Shown in pieces: positions 32,650-41,930 of a DNA stretch of 64,000 bases. A program made the translations under genes and the position numbers. Each line of letters opens with the position of its first letter. Position 1 is the stretch's first letter. Source of the stretch: Aldehydirespirator sp965204415 (GTDB lineage Bacteria; Actinomycetota; Acidimicrobiia; Acidimicrobiales; Aldehydirespiratoraceae); NCBI GenBank assembly GCA_965204415.1, contig CBDBEL010000004.1, positions 1,550,001-1,614,000 on the forward strand, read 5' to 3'. Below the pieces are notes generated by a model, which made no database searches, was not told where the DNA came from, and saw only the letters and a program-made list of their open reading frames with translations.

Positions 32650-33399
32650 GTGACCTCCTCCCCTACCCAAGCACTAGCTGTCGCGGCCCGGGCCGTGGCC
32701 GCCTCCAAGATCTACGGCTCCGGCGACACCGAGGTGCGGGCCCTCGACGCCATCGACGTGGCCTTCGAGCAGGGCCGCTTCACCGCCATCATGGGCCCCT
32801 CAGGGTCGGGCAAGTCCACCCTGATGCACTGCATGGCCGGGCTCGACAGCGTCACCTCCGGCCAGGTGATCATCGGCGACACCGACCTCACCCTGCTGTC
32901 GGAGAAGGACCTCACCCTGCTGCGCCGCGACAACGTGGGCTTCGTCTTCCAGGCCTACAACCTGGTGCCCACCCTCACCGCCATCGAGAACATCACCCTC
33001 CCGATGGACCTGGCCGGCGAGACGGGGAACACCGCGTGGATCGACGAGGTGGTGGGCGCCACCGGGCTCTCCGACCGGGTCAAGCACCGCCCCAACGAGC
33101 TGTCGGGCGGCCAGCAGCAGCGGGTGGCGGTGGCCCGGGCCCTGGCCGGCAAGCCCCAGATCATCTTCGCCGACGAGCCCACCGGCAACGTCGACTCGAA
33201 CACCGCGGCCGAGATCCTCGGCTTCATGCGGAGCGCGGTCGACCAGATGGGCCAGACCATCGTGATGGTCACCCACGACCCGGTGGCCGCCTCCTACGCC
33301 GACCGGGTGGTGTTCCTGGTGGACGGCAAGATCGTGGACGAACTGGCCGACCCCACACCTCAGGGCATTCGCGACCACATGACCCGGCTCGGCGCCTGA
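32650..33399 (+). CDS. MacB/LolD-type ABC exporter ATP-binding protein
   Basis: 249 residues. The order is Walker A GPSGSGKST near residue 51, Q-loop FVFQAYNLVPTLTAIENI, signature LSGGQQQRVAVARAL, Walker B IIFADEPTGNVD, H-loop MVTHDPVAASYADR. FQAYNLVPTLTAIENI and DEPTGNVD are marks of the MacB/LolD/FtsE group. GTG 32650 follows GGAGAAATC. It begins a three-gene operon with two large FtsX-type permeases. It would couple ATP hydrolysis to extrusion of, or mechanical work on, a lipid, peptide or lipoprotein. Confidence 0.94.
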   Translation: MTSSPTQALAVAARAVAASKIYGSGDTEVRALDAIDVAFEQGRFTAIMGPSGSGKSTLMHCMAGLDSVTSGQVIIGDTDLTLLSEKDLTLLRRDNVGFVFQAYNLVPTLTAIENITLPMDLAGETGNTAWIDEVVGATGLSDRVKHRPNELSGGQQQRVAVARALAGKPQIIFADEPTGNVDSNTAAEILGFMRSAVDQMGQTIVMVTHDPVAASYADRVVFLVDGKIVDELADPTPQGIRDHMTRLGA

Positions 33400-33436
33400 C
33401 GCCGGGATCCGGCCCCCCTGGCAACTGAGATCCGAC

Positions 33437-36007
33437 GTGCTGCGCCTAGCCCTCAAGTCGCTTCTGGCCCACAAGCTCCGCTTCGCCCTCACCGCGGTGG
33501 CGATCGTGCTGGGCGTCACCTTCGTGGTGGCCGCCTTCGTGACCGCCGACTCGCTGCGGGCCACCTTCGACGAGATCGGGGTGGACATCAACACCGGCAA
33601 GGACTTCACCGTGCGGGGCGCGCTCGGATTCGGCGAGATCGCCAACGCGCCGCCCGTTCCCGACAGCGTCGTGGACCACATCCGGGCCGTCGAGGGGGTG
33701 GCGGTGGCCGACGGGCGCTTCTTCGTGGACGGCGTCATCCCCGTAGACGGCTCCGGCGAAGCCGTGTCCACCGTCGGCGGGCCTGTCGCCGGCGTCAACT
33801 GGCTCGAGGACGAGTCGCTGTCGCAATACTTCCTGATCTCCGGCCGGTGGCCCCAGGGGCTGTCGGAGTTCGCCATCGGCGCCGGGACGTTCGCCGACTA
33901 CGACTTCGAGTTGGGCCGCGACTACCAGGTGATCACCCCGACCGGGCCCCGCACCTTCACCCTCACCGGCACCATGCAGTTCGGATTCCCCGAGGACGCC
34001 GCCGCCGGGGTGGTGTTCTCCGTGTTCGACACAGCCACCGCTCAGGAAGTGCTCGGCTACGAGGGCCTGTTCAACGAGATCGACCTGCGGGCCGTGCCCG
34101 GCGCCGACCTCGAGCAGGTCCGGGACCGCATCGAGGCGACCCTGCCCGCCGGGACCGAGGTGATCAGCGCCGCGGAGGCCGCCGAGGAGTTCGGCGACTT
34201 CTTCGAGTTCTTCATCGGGCCGTTGCAAACCATCCTGCTGACGTTCGCCTTCGTCGTGCTGTTCGTGAGCACGTTCATCATCTCCAACACCTTCAACATC
34301 GTGCTCGGGCAACGGGTGCGGGAGCTGTCGCTGCTGCGGGCGCTGGGCGCCACTCCCCGCCAGGTGCGCCGCTCGGTGCTGATCGAGTCGCTGGTGATCG
34401 GCGTGGCCGCCTCCGCCGCGGGCATCGGGCTCGGCATGCTCGGCGCCCTCGGCCTCGGGGCGCTGTTCGACGCCTTCGGCGCCTCGCTGCCCGACGGTCC
34501 GATGCCGCTGCGGCTGCGCACCGTCGCTTGGGCGTTCGCAGTGGGGGTCGGCTTCACCGTCATCGCGTCTCTGGTCCCCGCGTTCAAGGCGTCGAGGGTG
34601 TCGCCGGTCGCCGGGCTGCAGGAGAGCACCGGAGACGACGGCGGGCATCTCCGCCTCTGGCGGCTGATCGTGGGGGCCCTTCTGGCCGCCATCGGGCTCG
34701 TCCTCACCGGCCGAGGCCTGTTCGCCGACTTCGACTCCACCACCGCGCAGCTGTTGTCGCTGGGAATCGGGGCCGCGGTGGTGTTCGTGGCGGTGGCGGT
34801 GCTCAGCCCGCTGATCGCCGGTCCCGTCGTGTCGGCATTGGCCGGGCCGCTGCCGCGGATCCTGCGCACTCCGGGCCGGCTGGCCCGCGACAACGCGGCC
34901 CGCAGCCCCCGACGGACCGCGGCGACCGCGGTGGCCCTGACGATCGGGCTGGCGCTAGTGGCCATGGTCCTAGTGGTCGGCCAGTCGCTCAAGGACACCT
35001 TCTCCGACAGCCTCAGCAGCGCGGTGAGAGCCGACTACATCATCAGCGCCCAGACGATCTCCGGAGTGCCCAAGACCCTGGCCGAGGACCTGAGGGCGGC
35101 GGGCGTGCCAACGGTGGTCGGGCTGGACGAGGACCTCGTGCAGATCTTCAGCCCGGTGGCCCCGGACCGGATCCTGCAGACCGAGATCACCGTGACCGAC
35201 CTGGCCACTGTCGGCGAGGTCGCCAACCTCGGCGTCACCGAGGGCTCCCTCAGCACTATCGACCCGGCCTCCGAACTGCTCGTCAACGAGAACGCCGCGG
35301 AGGAATGGGGCCTGTCGGTCGGAGACCCGGTCGAACTCGTGCTGGTCAGCGGCGAGACCCTGGCGGTGACGGTCGGCGCGGTCTTCGCCGAGACTCAGCC
35401 GCCCTTCTGGGACGACTGGCTGATCGACCAGTCGCTGCACGAGCAGGCAGTCGCGGCCGACGCCTTCGAGCAATGGGTGGCCGTCAAGGGGGACGGCGCC
35501 GAGCCGGCCGCGACACAGGCCCTGATCGAGCAAGTGCTCGGCGCCTATCCCCAGGCGAGCCTAGAGGACCGCCAGCAGTTCCGGGAGAACGCCGAATCGA
35601 ACCTGAACACCCTGCTGGCGATGGTCAACGTGTTCCTGTTGTTCGCGCTGGTGGTGGCCCTGTTCGGGATCGTCAACACCCTCACGCTCTCGGTGTTCGA
35701 GCGCACCCACGAGATCGGGCTGCTCAGGGCGGTGGGGATGACCCGGCGCCAGCTGCGGCGGGTGATCCGCTGGGAGGCGGCCACCATCGCCCTCTACGGA
35801 GCCATCATCGGCGTCGCGCTCGGGCTGGCCTTCGGAGTGGCCCTCTCGGTAGCCATCCCCGACGAGGTCATAGACCGGGTGTCGGTGCCCGGCGGCCAGA
35901 TTGTAGGGCTCGTTCTCGTGGCCGTCGTCTTCGGGCTGCTGGCGGCGGTGTTCCCGTCGTACCGGGCGGGGCGCATGAACGTCCTCGAAGCTATAGCCGC
36001 GGACTGA
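33437..36007 (+). CDS. FtsX/MacB-type ABC transporter permease (two FtsX domains)
   Basis: 856 residues. One membrane segment near residues 15-35 is followed by a large extracellular MacB-periplasmic-core-like domain. Three membrane segments around 265-380 with the FtsX signature follow (VRELSLLRALGATPRQVRRS). A second half repeats the plan, ending with a second FtsX core (IGLLRAVGMTRRQLRRVIRW). GTG 33437 was chosen as it gives LRLALKSLLAHKLRFALTAV, the standard start. It lies 37 bases after the ATPase gene, and 21 bases separate it from a sister permease. The pair could form a heterodimer. Confidence 0.92.
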   Translation: MLRLALKSLLAHKLRFALTAVAIVLGVTFVVAAFVTADSLRATFDEIGVDINTGKDFTVRGALGFGEIANAPPVPDSVVDHIRAVEGVAVADGRFFVDGVIPVDGSGEAVSTVGGPVAGVNWLEDESLSQYFLISGRWPQGLSEFAIGAGTFADYDFELGRDYQVITPTGPRTFTLTGTMQFGFPEDAAAGVVFSVFDTATAQEVLGYEGLFNEIDLRAVPGADLEQVRDRIEATLPAGTEVISAAEAAEEFGDFFEFFIGPLQTILLTFAFVVLFVSTFIISNTFNIVLGQRVRELSLLRALGATPRQVRRSVLIESLVIGVAASAAGIGLGMLGALGLGALFDAFGASLPDGPMPLRLRTVAWAFAVGVGFTVIASLVPAFKASRVSPVAGLQESTGDDGGHLRLWRLIVGALLAAIGLVLTGRGLFADFDSTTAQLLSLGIGAAVVFVAVAVLSPLIAGPVVSALAGPLPRILRTPGRLARDNAARSPRRTAATAVALTIGLALVAMVLVVGQSLKDTFSDSLSSAVRADYIISAQTISGVPKTLAEDLRAAGVPTVVGLDEDLVQIFSPVAPDRILQTEITVTDLATVGEVANLGVTEGSLSTIDPASELLVNENAAEEWGLSVGDPVELVLVSGETLAVTVGAVFAETQPPFWDDWLIDQSLHEQAVAADAFEQWVAVKGDGAEPAATQALIEQVLGAYPQASLEDRQQFRENAESNLNTLLAMVNVFLLFALVVALFGIVNTLTLSVFERTHEIGLLRAVGMTRRQLRRVIRWEAATIALYGAIIGVALGLAFGVALSVAIPDEVIDRVSVPGGQIVGLVLVAVVFGLLAAVFPSYRAGRMNVLEAIAAD

Positions 36008-36028
36008 CCGCAGGCCGAGGGTTCGTCA

Positions 36029-38611
36029 ATGTTCAAGCTCGCCCTTCGGAGCCTGATCGACAAGAAGCTGCGCTTCGCGCTGACCACTTTCGTGGTGGTT
36101 CTGGGCGTCATGTTCGTGGTGGGCTCGTTCACGCTCACCGACAGCCTGCGGTCCACGTTCGCGGGGCTAGCCCGGGACATCGCCCAGGGCGCCGACCTGA
36201 CGGTGCGGGCGGACCAGTCCTTCGGCGGCGACTTCGACCGGGCGACCGTGCCCGAGGCGGTGGCCGACCAGGTGGCCGGCGTGGAAGGGGTGGACCGGGT
36301 ACAGCCCGAGCTGGGCACCCTGAACGTGTTCATCGTCGACGGCGACGGCGAGCCGATCAGGCCTCCGGGCCCGCCCGCGCTGGGCTTCAGCTTCAACCCG
36401 GGCACCTTCTTCATCACCGACGGCAGGCAGCCCGCCGCGCCCGGCGAGTTCGCGGCCGACACGTCGACCGCGGCCGACAACGGCCTGCGCATCGGCGAGA
36501 CCTACGAGATCAACGGGCCGGTCTCGGCGGAGCCCTTCGAGCTGGTCGGGGTGTTCAACTTCGGGGCTCCCGACGCCCACACCGGCCTGGGCCAGACCAT
36601 GGCCGCCTTCGAGCTCGAGGAGGCCCAGCGCTTCTTCGGCATGGAGGACGGCTACCAGGCGATCGGTGTCCTGGTGTCGACCGGCTCCGAGGTGTCGGAC
36701 GTGCAGGACCAGCTTGAGGCCGAACTGGGCGACGGCTACCGCGTGATCACTCAGGAGGTCGACGCGGCCGAGCAGGAGGAGGACTTCAACCAGGTCGTCG
36801 ACATCTTCAACACCATCCTGCTGGTGTTCGCGTTCATCGCGGTGTTCGTGGCCGCCTTCATCATCAACAACACGTTCCAGATCATCCTCGGCCAGCGGGT
36901 GCGAGAGATCGGGCTGTGGCGGGCCATCGGAGCGACACCGAGGCAGGTGAGCCGGTCGGTGATCACCGAGTCGGCCATCGTGGGCGTCGTCGCCACGGTC
37001 ATCGGGATCGGCCTCGGCCTCGTGCTCGCCCTGGTGCTGCGGGCCATCCTCGACCTGGTCGGATTCCCGCTCCCACCGGGGCCGCTGACGCTGCAGCCCC
37101 GCACCGTCGGGCTGGCGCTGCTCGTGGGCCTGGGCGTGACGATGATCTCGTCGATCGCGCCCGCGCTCAGGGCCCGCAAGATCTCCCCGGTGGCCGCTCT
37201 GGCCCACGACTTCCGGCTGGACCCCACAAGCTTGCGGCGTCGCGTGATCGCGGGCGGGACGGTGTTCGCGGCCGGGGTGGTCGCGCTGGCCGCCGGCATG
37301 ACCGCCGGGCTGGACACCACCCCCACCTTCGTTCTGCTGGGGATCGGGGCCGTGCTCGCCTTCATCGGCATCAACACCGTGAGCCCGGCCTTCGCCCGGC
37401 CGGCGGCGTCGGCGCTGGGCCGCCCGGTGAAGTCGCTGTTCGGCATGCCGGGCCGCTTGGGCCGCGACAACGCCGCCCGGAACCCCCGGCGGACTGCCTC
37501 CACCGCCGGTGCGCTCCTGATCGGCCTCGCTCTGATGGGGCTGGCCGCGGTGGTCGGCGAGTCCGTCAAGAAGACGTTCGTCAACATCATCGAGAACGCG
37601 GTGGAGGCCGACTACTTCATCCGGTCGGCCGATACCGGCTTCGGCCCCCCGCCCGGCTTCCCGGCCCGGCTGGCCGACGACATCGAGGCGCTGGACGAGA
37701 TAGAGAGCGTGATGCGGATCCAGTTCGCCTTCGGCGGGCTGAGCGTCGACGGGGAGCCCCGGGATATCGTGGCCGCCGACATGGCTCTGGCCGACGACCA
37801 CTTCGACGGCCAGGTGACCTCTGGCGACATGGCCGCCGGCGATCCGCTCACCGCCCTGGCCCTGCACAGCGACTCGGCCGCGAGCTTGGGTGTCGGCGTG
37901 GGCGACACCCTCGAAGCCACCTTTCCCGACAACCAGACCGAGACCCTCACCGTGGTGGCCATATTCGAGGACGCCGCCATCTACGGCAACTGGCTGATCG
38001 ACGGGGCCCTATGGGACCGCCACTTCAACCGCAACGACCTCGCCTTCGCCAGCGCCCGCATCGCCGGTCTCGCGGGCGCCGCCGACGAGGCCGGGCAGGC
38101 TGCGCTGCAGGCTCGCAGCCGGGCGGCCGTCGAGGGCGTGCTCGACCGGTATCCCACCGTGAAGGTCGAGAACCAGGCCGAGTTCCGCCAGGCCCAGGAG
38201 TCCCAGCTCACCGCGCTGATCAGGGTGATCCAGGTGCTCATAGGCCTGTCGTTCGTCATCGCGCTGATCGGCATCATCAACACGTTGAGCCTGTCGGTGT
38301 TCGAGCGCATCCACGAGATCGGCCTGCTGCGCTCGGTGGGCATGACCCGGAAGCAGCTGCGGCGCTCGATCTACTGGGAGGCCCTGATCGTGGCCGTCTT
38401 CGGCGGGCTGCTCGGGGTGACCGTCGGCACCGTGTTCGGCGTGGCGACCACGCTGGCGCTGCCTGAGTCGTTCGTGCAGACGGTGGCGGTGCCGTGGCTC
38501 GACCTCGTGGTCTTCGTCTTGATCTCTGCGGTCGCGGGCCTGCTGGCCGCCATCCTTCCCGCGATACGGGCCGGTCGCATGAACATCCTCGACGCCATAG
38601 CCCACGAGTAG
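36029..38611 (+). CDS. FtsX/MacB-type ABC transporter permease, paralogue of the preceding gene
   Basis: 860 residues of the same architecture as its neighbour: start FKLALRSLIDKKLRFALTTF, extracellular domain, then REIGLWRAIGATPRQVSRSV near residue 292. A second extracellular part is followed by IHEIGLLRSVGMTRKQLRRS near 765 and a final pair of membrane segments. The two permeases arose by tandem duplication and have diverged widely outside the membrane. ATG 36029 is used. The operon ends here; the convergent stretch with a long inverted repeat follows. Confidence 0.92.
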   Translation: MFKLALRSLIDKKLRFALTTFVVVLGVMFVVGSFTLTDSLRSTFAGLARDIAQGADLTVRADQSFGGDFDRATVPEAVADQVAGVEGVDRVQPELGTLNVFIVDGDGEPIRPPGPPALGFSFNPGTFFITDGRQPAAPGEFAADTSTAADNGLRIGETYEINGPVSAEPFELVGVFNFGAPDAHTGLGQTMAAFELEEAQRFFGMEDGYQAIGVLVSTGSEVSDVQDQLEAELGDGYRVITQEVDAAEQEEDFNQVVDIFNTILLVFAFIAVFVAAFIINNTFQIILGQRVREIGLWRAIGATPRQVSRSVITESAIVGVVATVIGIGLGLVLALVLRAILDLVGFPLPPGPLTLQPRTVGLALLVGLGVTMISSIAPALRARKISPVAALAHDFRLDPTSLRRRVIAGGTVFAAGVVALAAGMTAGLDTTPTFVLLGIGAVLAFIGINTVSPAFARPAASALGRPVKSLFGMPGRLGRDNAARNPRRTASTAGALLIGLALMGLAAVVGESVKKTFVNIIENAVEADYFIRSADTGFGPPPGFPARLADDIEALDEIESVMRIQFAFGGLSVDGEPRDIVAADMALADDHFDGQVTSGDMAAGDPLTALALHSDSAASLGVGVGDTLEATFPDNQTETLTVVAIFEDAAIYGNWLIDGALWDRHFNRNDLAFASARIAGLAGAADEAGQAALQARSRAAVEGVLDRYPTVKVENQAEFRQAQESQLTALIRVIQVLIGLSFVIALIGIINTLSLSVFERIHEIGLLRSVGMTRKQLRRSIYWEALIVAVFGGLLGVTVGTVFGVATTLALPESFVQTVAVPWLDLVVFVLISAVAGLLAAILPAIRAGRMNILDAIAHE

Positions 38612-38637
38612 GGCTCGGCTCGCGGGGTCCTCGACGC

Positions 38638-38688
38638 CGAAATTGGCGACGGATTGGGTGTCTGGCACCCATTGTGTCGCCAATTTCG
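38638..38688. terminator. Long inverted repeat between convergent genes
   Basis: Arms CGAAATTGGCGAC (38638-38650) and GTCGCCAATTTCG (38676-38688) are perfect for 13 bp. Inside, TGGGTG (38655-38660) and CACCCA (38666-38671) form a second stem around TCTGG. The 51-base structure follows the exporter stop by 26 bases. It can act as a terminator in both directions or extrude as a cruciform. Confidence 0.65.
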
Positions 38689-38708
38689 TGGCGGTAGGGG
38701 CCGAGCGA

Positions 38709-38728
38709 AGCGCTGTCGAGACAGCGCT
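38709..38728. terminator. Perfect hairpin overlapping the DegT-family stop
   Basis: AGCGCTGTC (38709-38717), GA, GACAGCGCT (38720-38728). The stop codon of the minus-strand gene (38727-38729) lies on its edge. The sequence before it, TAGGGGCCGAGCGAAGCG (starting 38695), resembles the left end of the repeat family copies A to C, so this may be a solo end. Confidence 0.6.
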
Positions 38729-39926
38729 AGGGGTAGCGGTCGAAGAGGGCTTCGAGCTGCTCGCAGATGTAGTCCATGTGCTCGTGCTCGAGGCCGTGGT
38801 GGATGGGCAGCGACAACGAGTAGTCCATCATGCGGTCGCAGTTGGGGAGGCCCCCGGCCGGGGCCCGGTGCTCGATGGCCGCGAATCCGGGCTGGCGCAG
38901 GATGTTGCCGGTCCACACCATCCGGGTGGACACGCCCCGCTCCGCCAGGAACTCCTGGGCCTGGGTGCGGGTGAATCCAGCATCGGCGGTGATCTCGAAG
39001 CAGAACCGCATCCACGTGGTGTCGGTCTCGGGTGTGGTGCGTCCCGGGATCACACCCTGGCGGCCTGTCATGAAGTCGTCCAGGCGGCGCCAGTTGGCGC
39101 GGCGGCGGGCGTTGAAGCCCTCGAGCTTGTCGAGCTGCACCAGCCCGTAGGCCGCGCTGAGCTCGTTGGGCTCGAAGTTGTAGCCGATGGAGTCGAACAC
39201 GAACACCAGGTCGTAGGGCGTGCCGTCGGCCAGGGCCGAGAACCGGTCCTGCCGGCCCCGGCGCGAGCCGTAGAGGTACGACTCGCTGCGCCGGCCCCAG
39301 CGGCGCAGCGACAGGCCCATGTCGTAGGCGTCGGGGTCGTCGATGCCGACCAGCCCGCCGGTGCCGCCCGCGGTCATGGCGTGGGAGCGGGCGAAGCTGG
39401 TGACCCCGATATGGCTTCGTTCGCCGGTGCGCCGGCCCCGCTGGTGGCTGTCGAGCACGTCGCAGGAGTCCTCGACCACCGCCAGCCCATGGGCGTCGGC
39501 CACCGCTCGCAGCCGGTCCCAGTCGGGGCAGTTGCCGCACAGGTTCGGGGCCAGGATCGCCCTGGTGCGGTGCCCGATCATTTCCTCCACCGCATCGGCG
39601 TCGATCTGGTAGGTGTCGGCAGCGACGTCGGCGAACACGGGCACTATCCCGGACTGGACCATGGGCGCGATGTCGGTGGAGAACGTCAGCGGCGAAGTGA
39701 TGATCTCGTCGCCGGGTTCGAGGCCGAGCAGGTCGATGGCTATGCGCAGCGCCGACGATCCCGAGTTCACCATCAGCCCGAACCGCTTGGACAGCTTGGC
39801 CGCGACCCGAGCCTCCAGCGCCAGGGTCGCATCGGCGATGTCGAGGGTCGGGTTGTCCCGCATGACCGCCACGACCGCCTCGATCTCCCGCTCGTCGTGC
39901 ACAGCCCCTGCAAGCGGCAGCTTCAT
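38727..39926 (-). CDS. DegT/DnrJ/EryC1-family PLP protein with His for the catalytic Lys (3-dehydrase-like)
   Basis: 399 residues with the DegT fold. Cofactor residues are seen in NSGSSALRIAIDLL and in VVEDSCDVL. The lysine that normally holds PLP is replaced by His182 (TSFARSHAMTAGGTGG). In this family His here marks PMP-dependent 3-dehydrases such as ColD and the RfbH/E1 group, which remove a hydroxyl from a nucleotide sugar instead of transaminating. The segment PYDLVFVFDSIGYNFEPNEL also resembles RfbH more than aminotransferases. ATG 39926 follows AGGAG. No other sugar-nucleotide gene is next to it, so its pathway is not visible. Confidence 0.85.
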   Translation of the reverse strand: MKLPLAGAVHDEREIEAVVAVMRDNPTLDIADATLALEARVAAKLSKRFGLMVNSGSSALRIAIDLLGLEPGDEIITSPLTFSTDIAPMVQSGIVPVFADVAADTYQIDADAVEEMIGHRTRAILAPNLCGNCPDWDRLRAVADAHGLAVVEDSCDVLDSHQRGRRTGERSHIGVTSFARSHAMTAGGTGGLVGIDDPDAYDMGLSLRRWGRRSESYLYGSRRGRQDRFSALADGTPYDLVFVFDSIGYNFEPNELSAAYGLVQLDKLEGFNARRRANWRRLDDFMTGRQGVIPGRTTPETDTTWMRFCFEITADAGFTRTQAQEFLAERGVSTRMVWTGNILRQPGFAAIEHRAPAGGLPNCDRMMDYSLSLPIHHGLEHEHMDYICEQLEALFDRYP

Positions 39927-39982
39927 GGTGCAACTCCTCCCAGACTTCGACGCTCGACCCGACGAGCACGCTACGCGACGGC

Positions 39983-40027
39983 GCAGGCCGCGACCGGGCA
40001 GGCCGCGACCGGGCAGGCCGCGACCGC
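39983..40027. repeat. 15-bp tandem repeat, three copies
   Basis: Unit GCAGGCCGCGACCGG starts at 39983, 39998 and 40013. It lies in the 205-base gap between the DegT-type gene and the next minus-strand gene. No gene is seen in this gap. Confidence 0.75.
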
Positions 40028-40058
40028 AGCTCGCCCGAGGGCGCGGCGCTCGCGAAGC

Positions 40059-40114
40059 AGGGCCCGATCAGAAGGGCCCGATACGAAGGGCCCGATCAGA
40101 AGGGCCCGATCCGA
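40059..40114. repeat. 14-bp tandem repeat, four copies
   Basis: Units of AGGGCCCGATCAGA type start at 40059, 40073, 40087 and 40101, with one or two changes in the last three bases. Each contains the palindrome GGGCCC. The array ends 18 bases before the stop of the minus-strand gene. Confidence 0.75.
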
Positions 40115-40131
40115 AAGGCGCGTTCGGATCG

Positions 40132-41538
40132 TCACGCTGCCCGCTCGGCCGGAGGCGCGGCGAGCTCCAGCCGCTCGATGCCGTGTTCTGCCGCGCCCAT
40201 TGTCACGCCGTTCGCGGCCATGCAGATGAGAATCTCCGCTCCGGGGCCGATACCGCGTTCCACCAGCCACTTCCGGGCCCGACCCACCTCCACCTTTCCG
40301 GTCGGGTTCGTTGTGCGCCAGATGACACTCACCCGTTGTGACGGCGAACCGTTCAAAGGCACCAGCAGGCTGTCGTTCGGACGGATCCCGTTCGCCCAGG
40401 CGATGTGGCGGTTGACCTTGAACGAGTAACCCCTGAGGTTCTCCTCCGCCACCGCAAGGCGTTCCCCCCAGCCTGCCCAGGTGCGCACCGCGCCCGCGAT
40501 CGTCGTCGGAGGCTTCGGGTTGAAGGCGGGGACGCGCGTGAAGCGCACGGAATCGCCGTCGATATCGAAGATCGGCAGAGCCAGATATGTCTTGACCGAT
40601 GATTCGGACACGCCGAAACTAGCGGTGAACTCCTCGATGATCGTTGCCCGGCTGGCGACGCCGCCGCCGCGCTCGATCCGCTTGATGATCTGGTTGGCGA
40701 TGCCCTCGTACTTCTCATGCCCCCACTCCCGGAGCGCGATCCTGAAGTGCTTGTCGATGCGCACCATCTCCGGATTCCTAAGGTTCTTGATCGAGGCCAC
40801 GGAGCCGTTGCCGATGGCCTCCACCAACTCGGCAGGCGTCATCGGTCTGCCCACAAGACGCAGGACCCGCTCAGCCTTCACCTCGAGCCGACCGTCCCAG
40901 CGGACCAGCCACCCTTCCCCTATGTCGCGCCAGGCGCCCGTGCCCACCATGAAGGCGAGCAATGCCTCGGGATCCCTGATGCCGGCCAGGGCGTCGGTCA
41001 GGTCCTCGAGCTTGAGCACCCATCGGCTGCCGACCGCGTCGTCGATGATGCTCTGCAAGCCAGCCCTCGTCCCATGATCGCCCAGAAGCAAATCACCGCT
41101 GTGGACATAGCCGGCAATCCACCGCATGAACTCGAATTGGCTCGCACCGAGCCGCCTCACCCACCGCCGGACAGCGTCACCCTCGACCAGCGCGACCTGC
41201 CCGAGATCGGCCCTGAGCAGCCCCGCCGTCCATGCGATGATCCTGAACCGGTCGCTCGCCAACCGGTCGCGGACCAGCGACATGTCACGAACGACGCGCC
41301 TGCGCACCGCCTCCGCGCTGATGCCCCGCTCCCGGCCCAGCGCCGCGAGCGTGGGCCGGTCCCGTTGAAGCTCACGGGCAGCCAACAGGTCCGGATCGGC
41401 CGCGAGCGACAGGAGATCCCCCGTGAGCTGCCAGAGCGATGCTGTCTCGTGGGCCAGCAGCCGGTGCCGCGCCTCCCAAACGGCCGGATCTTGCGGGTTC
41501 TCGTGCAGCGCAGCACGCTGCGGATGGACTGCGGCCAT
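40132..41538 (-). CDS. Unrecognised protein with sigma-like helix-turn-helix and winged-helix segments
   Basis: 468 residues; I do not recognise the family. Residues 62-86 (PTLAALGRERGISAEAVRRR) resemble the region 4 helix-turn-helix of sigma factors. Two later segments look like winged helices: about 225-270 (MTPAELVEAIGNGSVASIKN) and about 280-345 (ASRATIIEEFTASFGVSESS), the latter like HARE-type domains. The last 100 residues (RVSVIWRTTNPTGKVEVGRA) look beta-rich. No membrane segment or enzyme motif is seen. ATG 41538 follows AGGAGG at six bases. It is divergent from the Fic gene across 392 bases. A DNA-binding regulator or defence-linked protein is possible. Confidence 0.75.
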   Translation of the reverse strand: MAAVHPQRAALHENPQDPAVWEARHRLLAHETASLWQLTGDLLSLAADPDLLAARELQRDRPTLAALGRERGISAEAVRRRVVRDMSLVRDRLASDRFRIIAWTAGLLRADLGQVALVEGDAVRRWVRRLGASQFEFMRWIAGYVHSGDLLLGDHGTRAGLQSIIDDAVGSRWVLKLEDLTDALAGIRDPEALLAFMVGTGAWRDIGEGWLVRWDGRLEVKAERVLRLVGRPMTPAELVEAIGNGSVASIKNLRNPEMVRIDKHFRIALREWGHEKYEGIANQIIKRIERGGGVASRATIIEEFTASFGVSESSVKTYLALPIFDIDGDSVRFTRVPAFNPKPPTTIAGAVRTWAGWGERLAVAEENLRGYSFKVNRHIAWANGIRPNDSLLVPLNGSPSQRVSVIWRTTNPTGKVEVGRARKWLVERGIGPGAEILICMAANGVTMGAAEHGIERLELAAPPAERAA

Positions 41539-41724
41539 CGCGGGCCTCCTTCGGTCAAGGGTTGATCGGCTGGGGCGCCCGCGAGGGCTGCTCCGAGGCC
41601 TTCGGCCGGGCATCATGACCCGACTCGACGGCTAGTCAAATTCAGCGGTCAGCCGGAATCCGGCTGCTGGTTTACCTTACCTTACGATACTAGCCATGCC
41701 AACTCAGTTCATCACAACGGCCAG

Positions 41725-41823
41725 ATTAGGAGACTGCTGCGACACGGAGCACCGCTTGTGTCGAGCCTGACATGGCTGCACGTCGACAAGGACTTCGAAC
41801 TCATCGCTGGCGTTCGGACAGCC
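41725..41823 (+). pseudogene. VapC/PIN-domain C-terminal remnant
   Basis: In one frame this reads LLRHGAPLVSSLTWLHVDKD then FELIAGV, matching the end of VapC toxins (HxDxDFELIA). No start, first half or antitoxin is present. It lies in the 392-base space 41539-41930 between the unrecognised regulator-like gene and the Fic gene. The rest of that space holds an AT-richer stretch with three TTAC repeats (about 41670-41700) and no gene I can support. Confidence 0.5.
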
Positions 41824-41930
41824 CGTCGAGCGGTTGGTGCTCCCTCAGGAAACGAACTCGCCACAACTCCTACGCTCTTGGATGCTGGCACCGCTCGCGA
41901 TCCCCGGCCGCGCGAGCGGGAGTGGATACG

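Noticed and set aside
33847..38466. Long plus-strand frames inside the two FtsX permease genes
   Set aside because: Arg-rich out-of-frame readings of the permeases; the permease frames show membrane segments and FtsX signatures.
40059..40114. Possible CRISPR array
   Set aside because: Units are 14 bp head-to-tail with no spacers, and no cas genes are present.
41772..41930. Upstream extension of the Fic protein
   Set aside because: The added residues are a different frame of the PIN-domain remnant, and a spaced ribosome site lies before GTG 41931.
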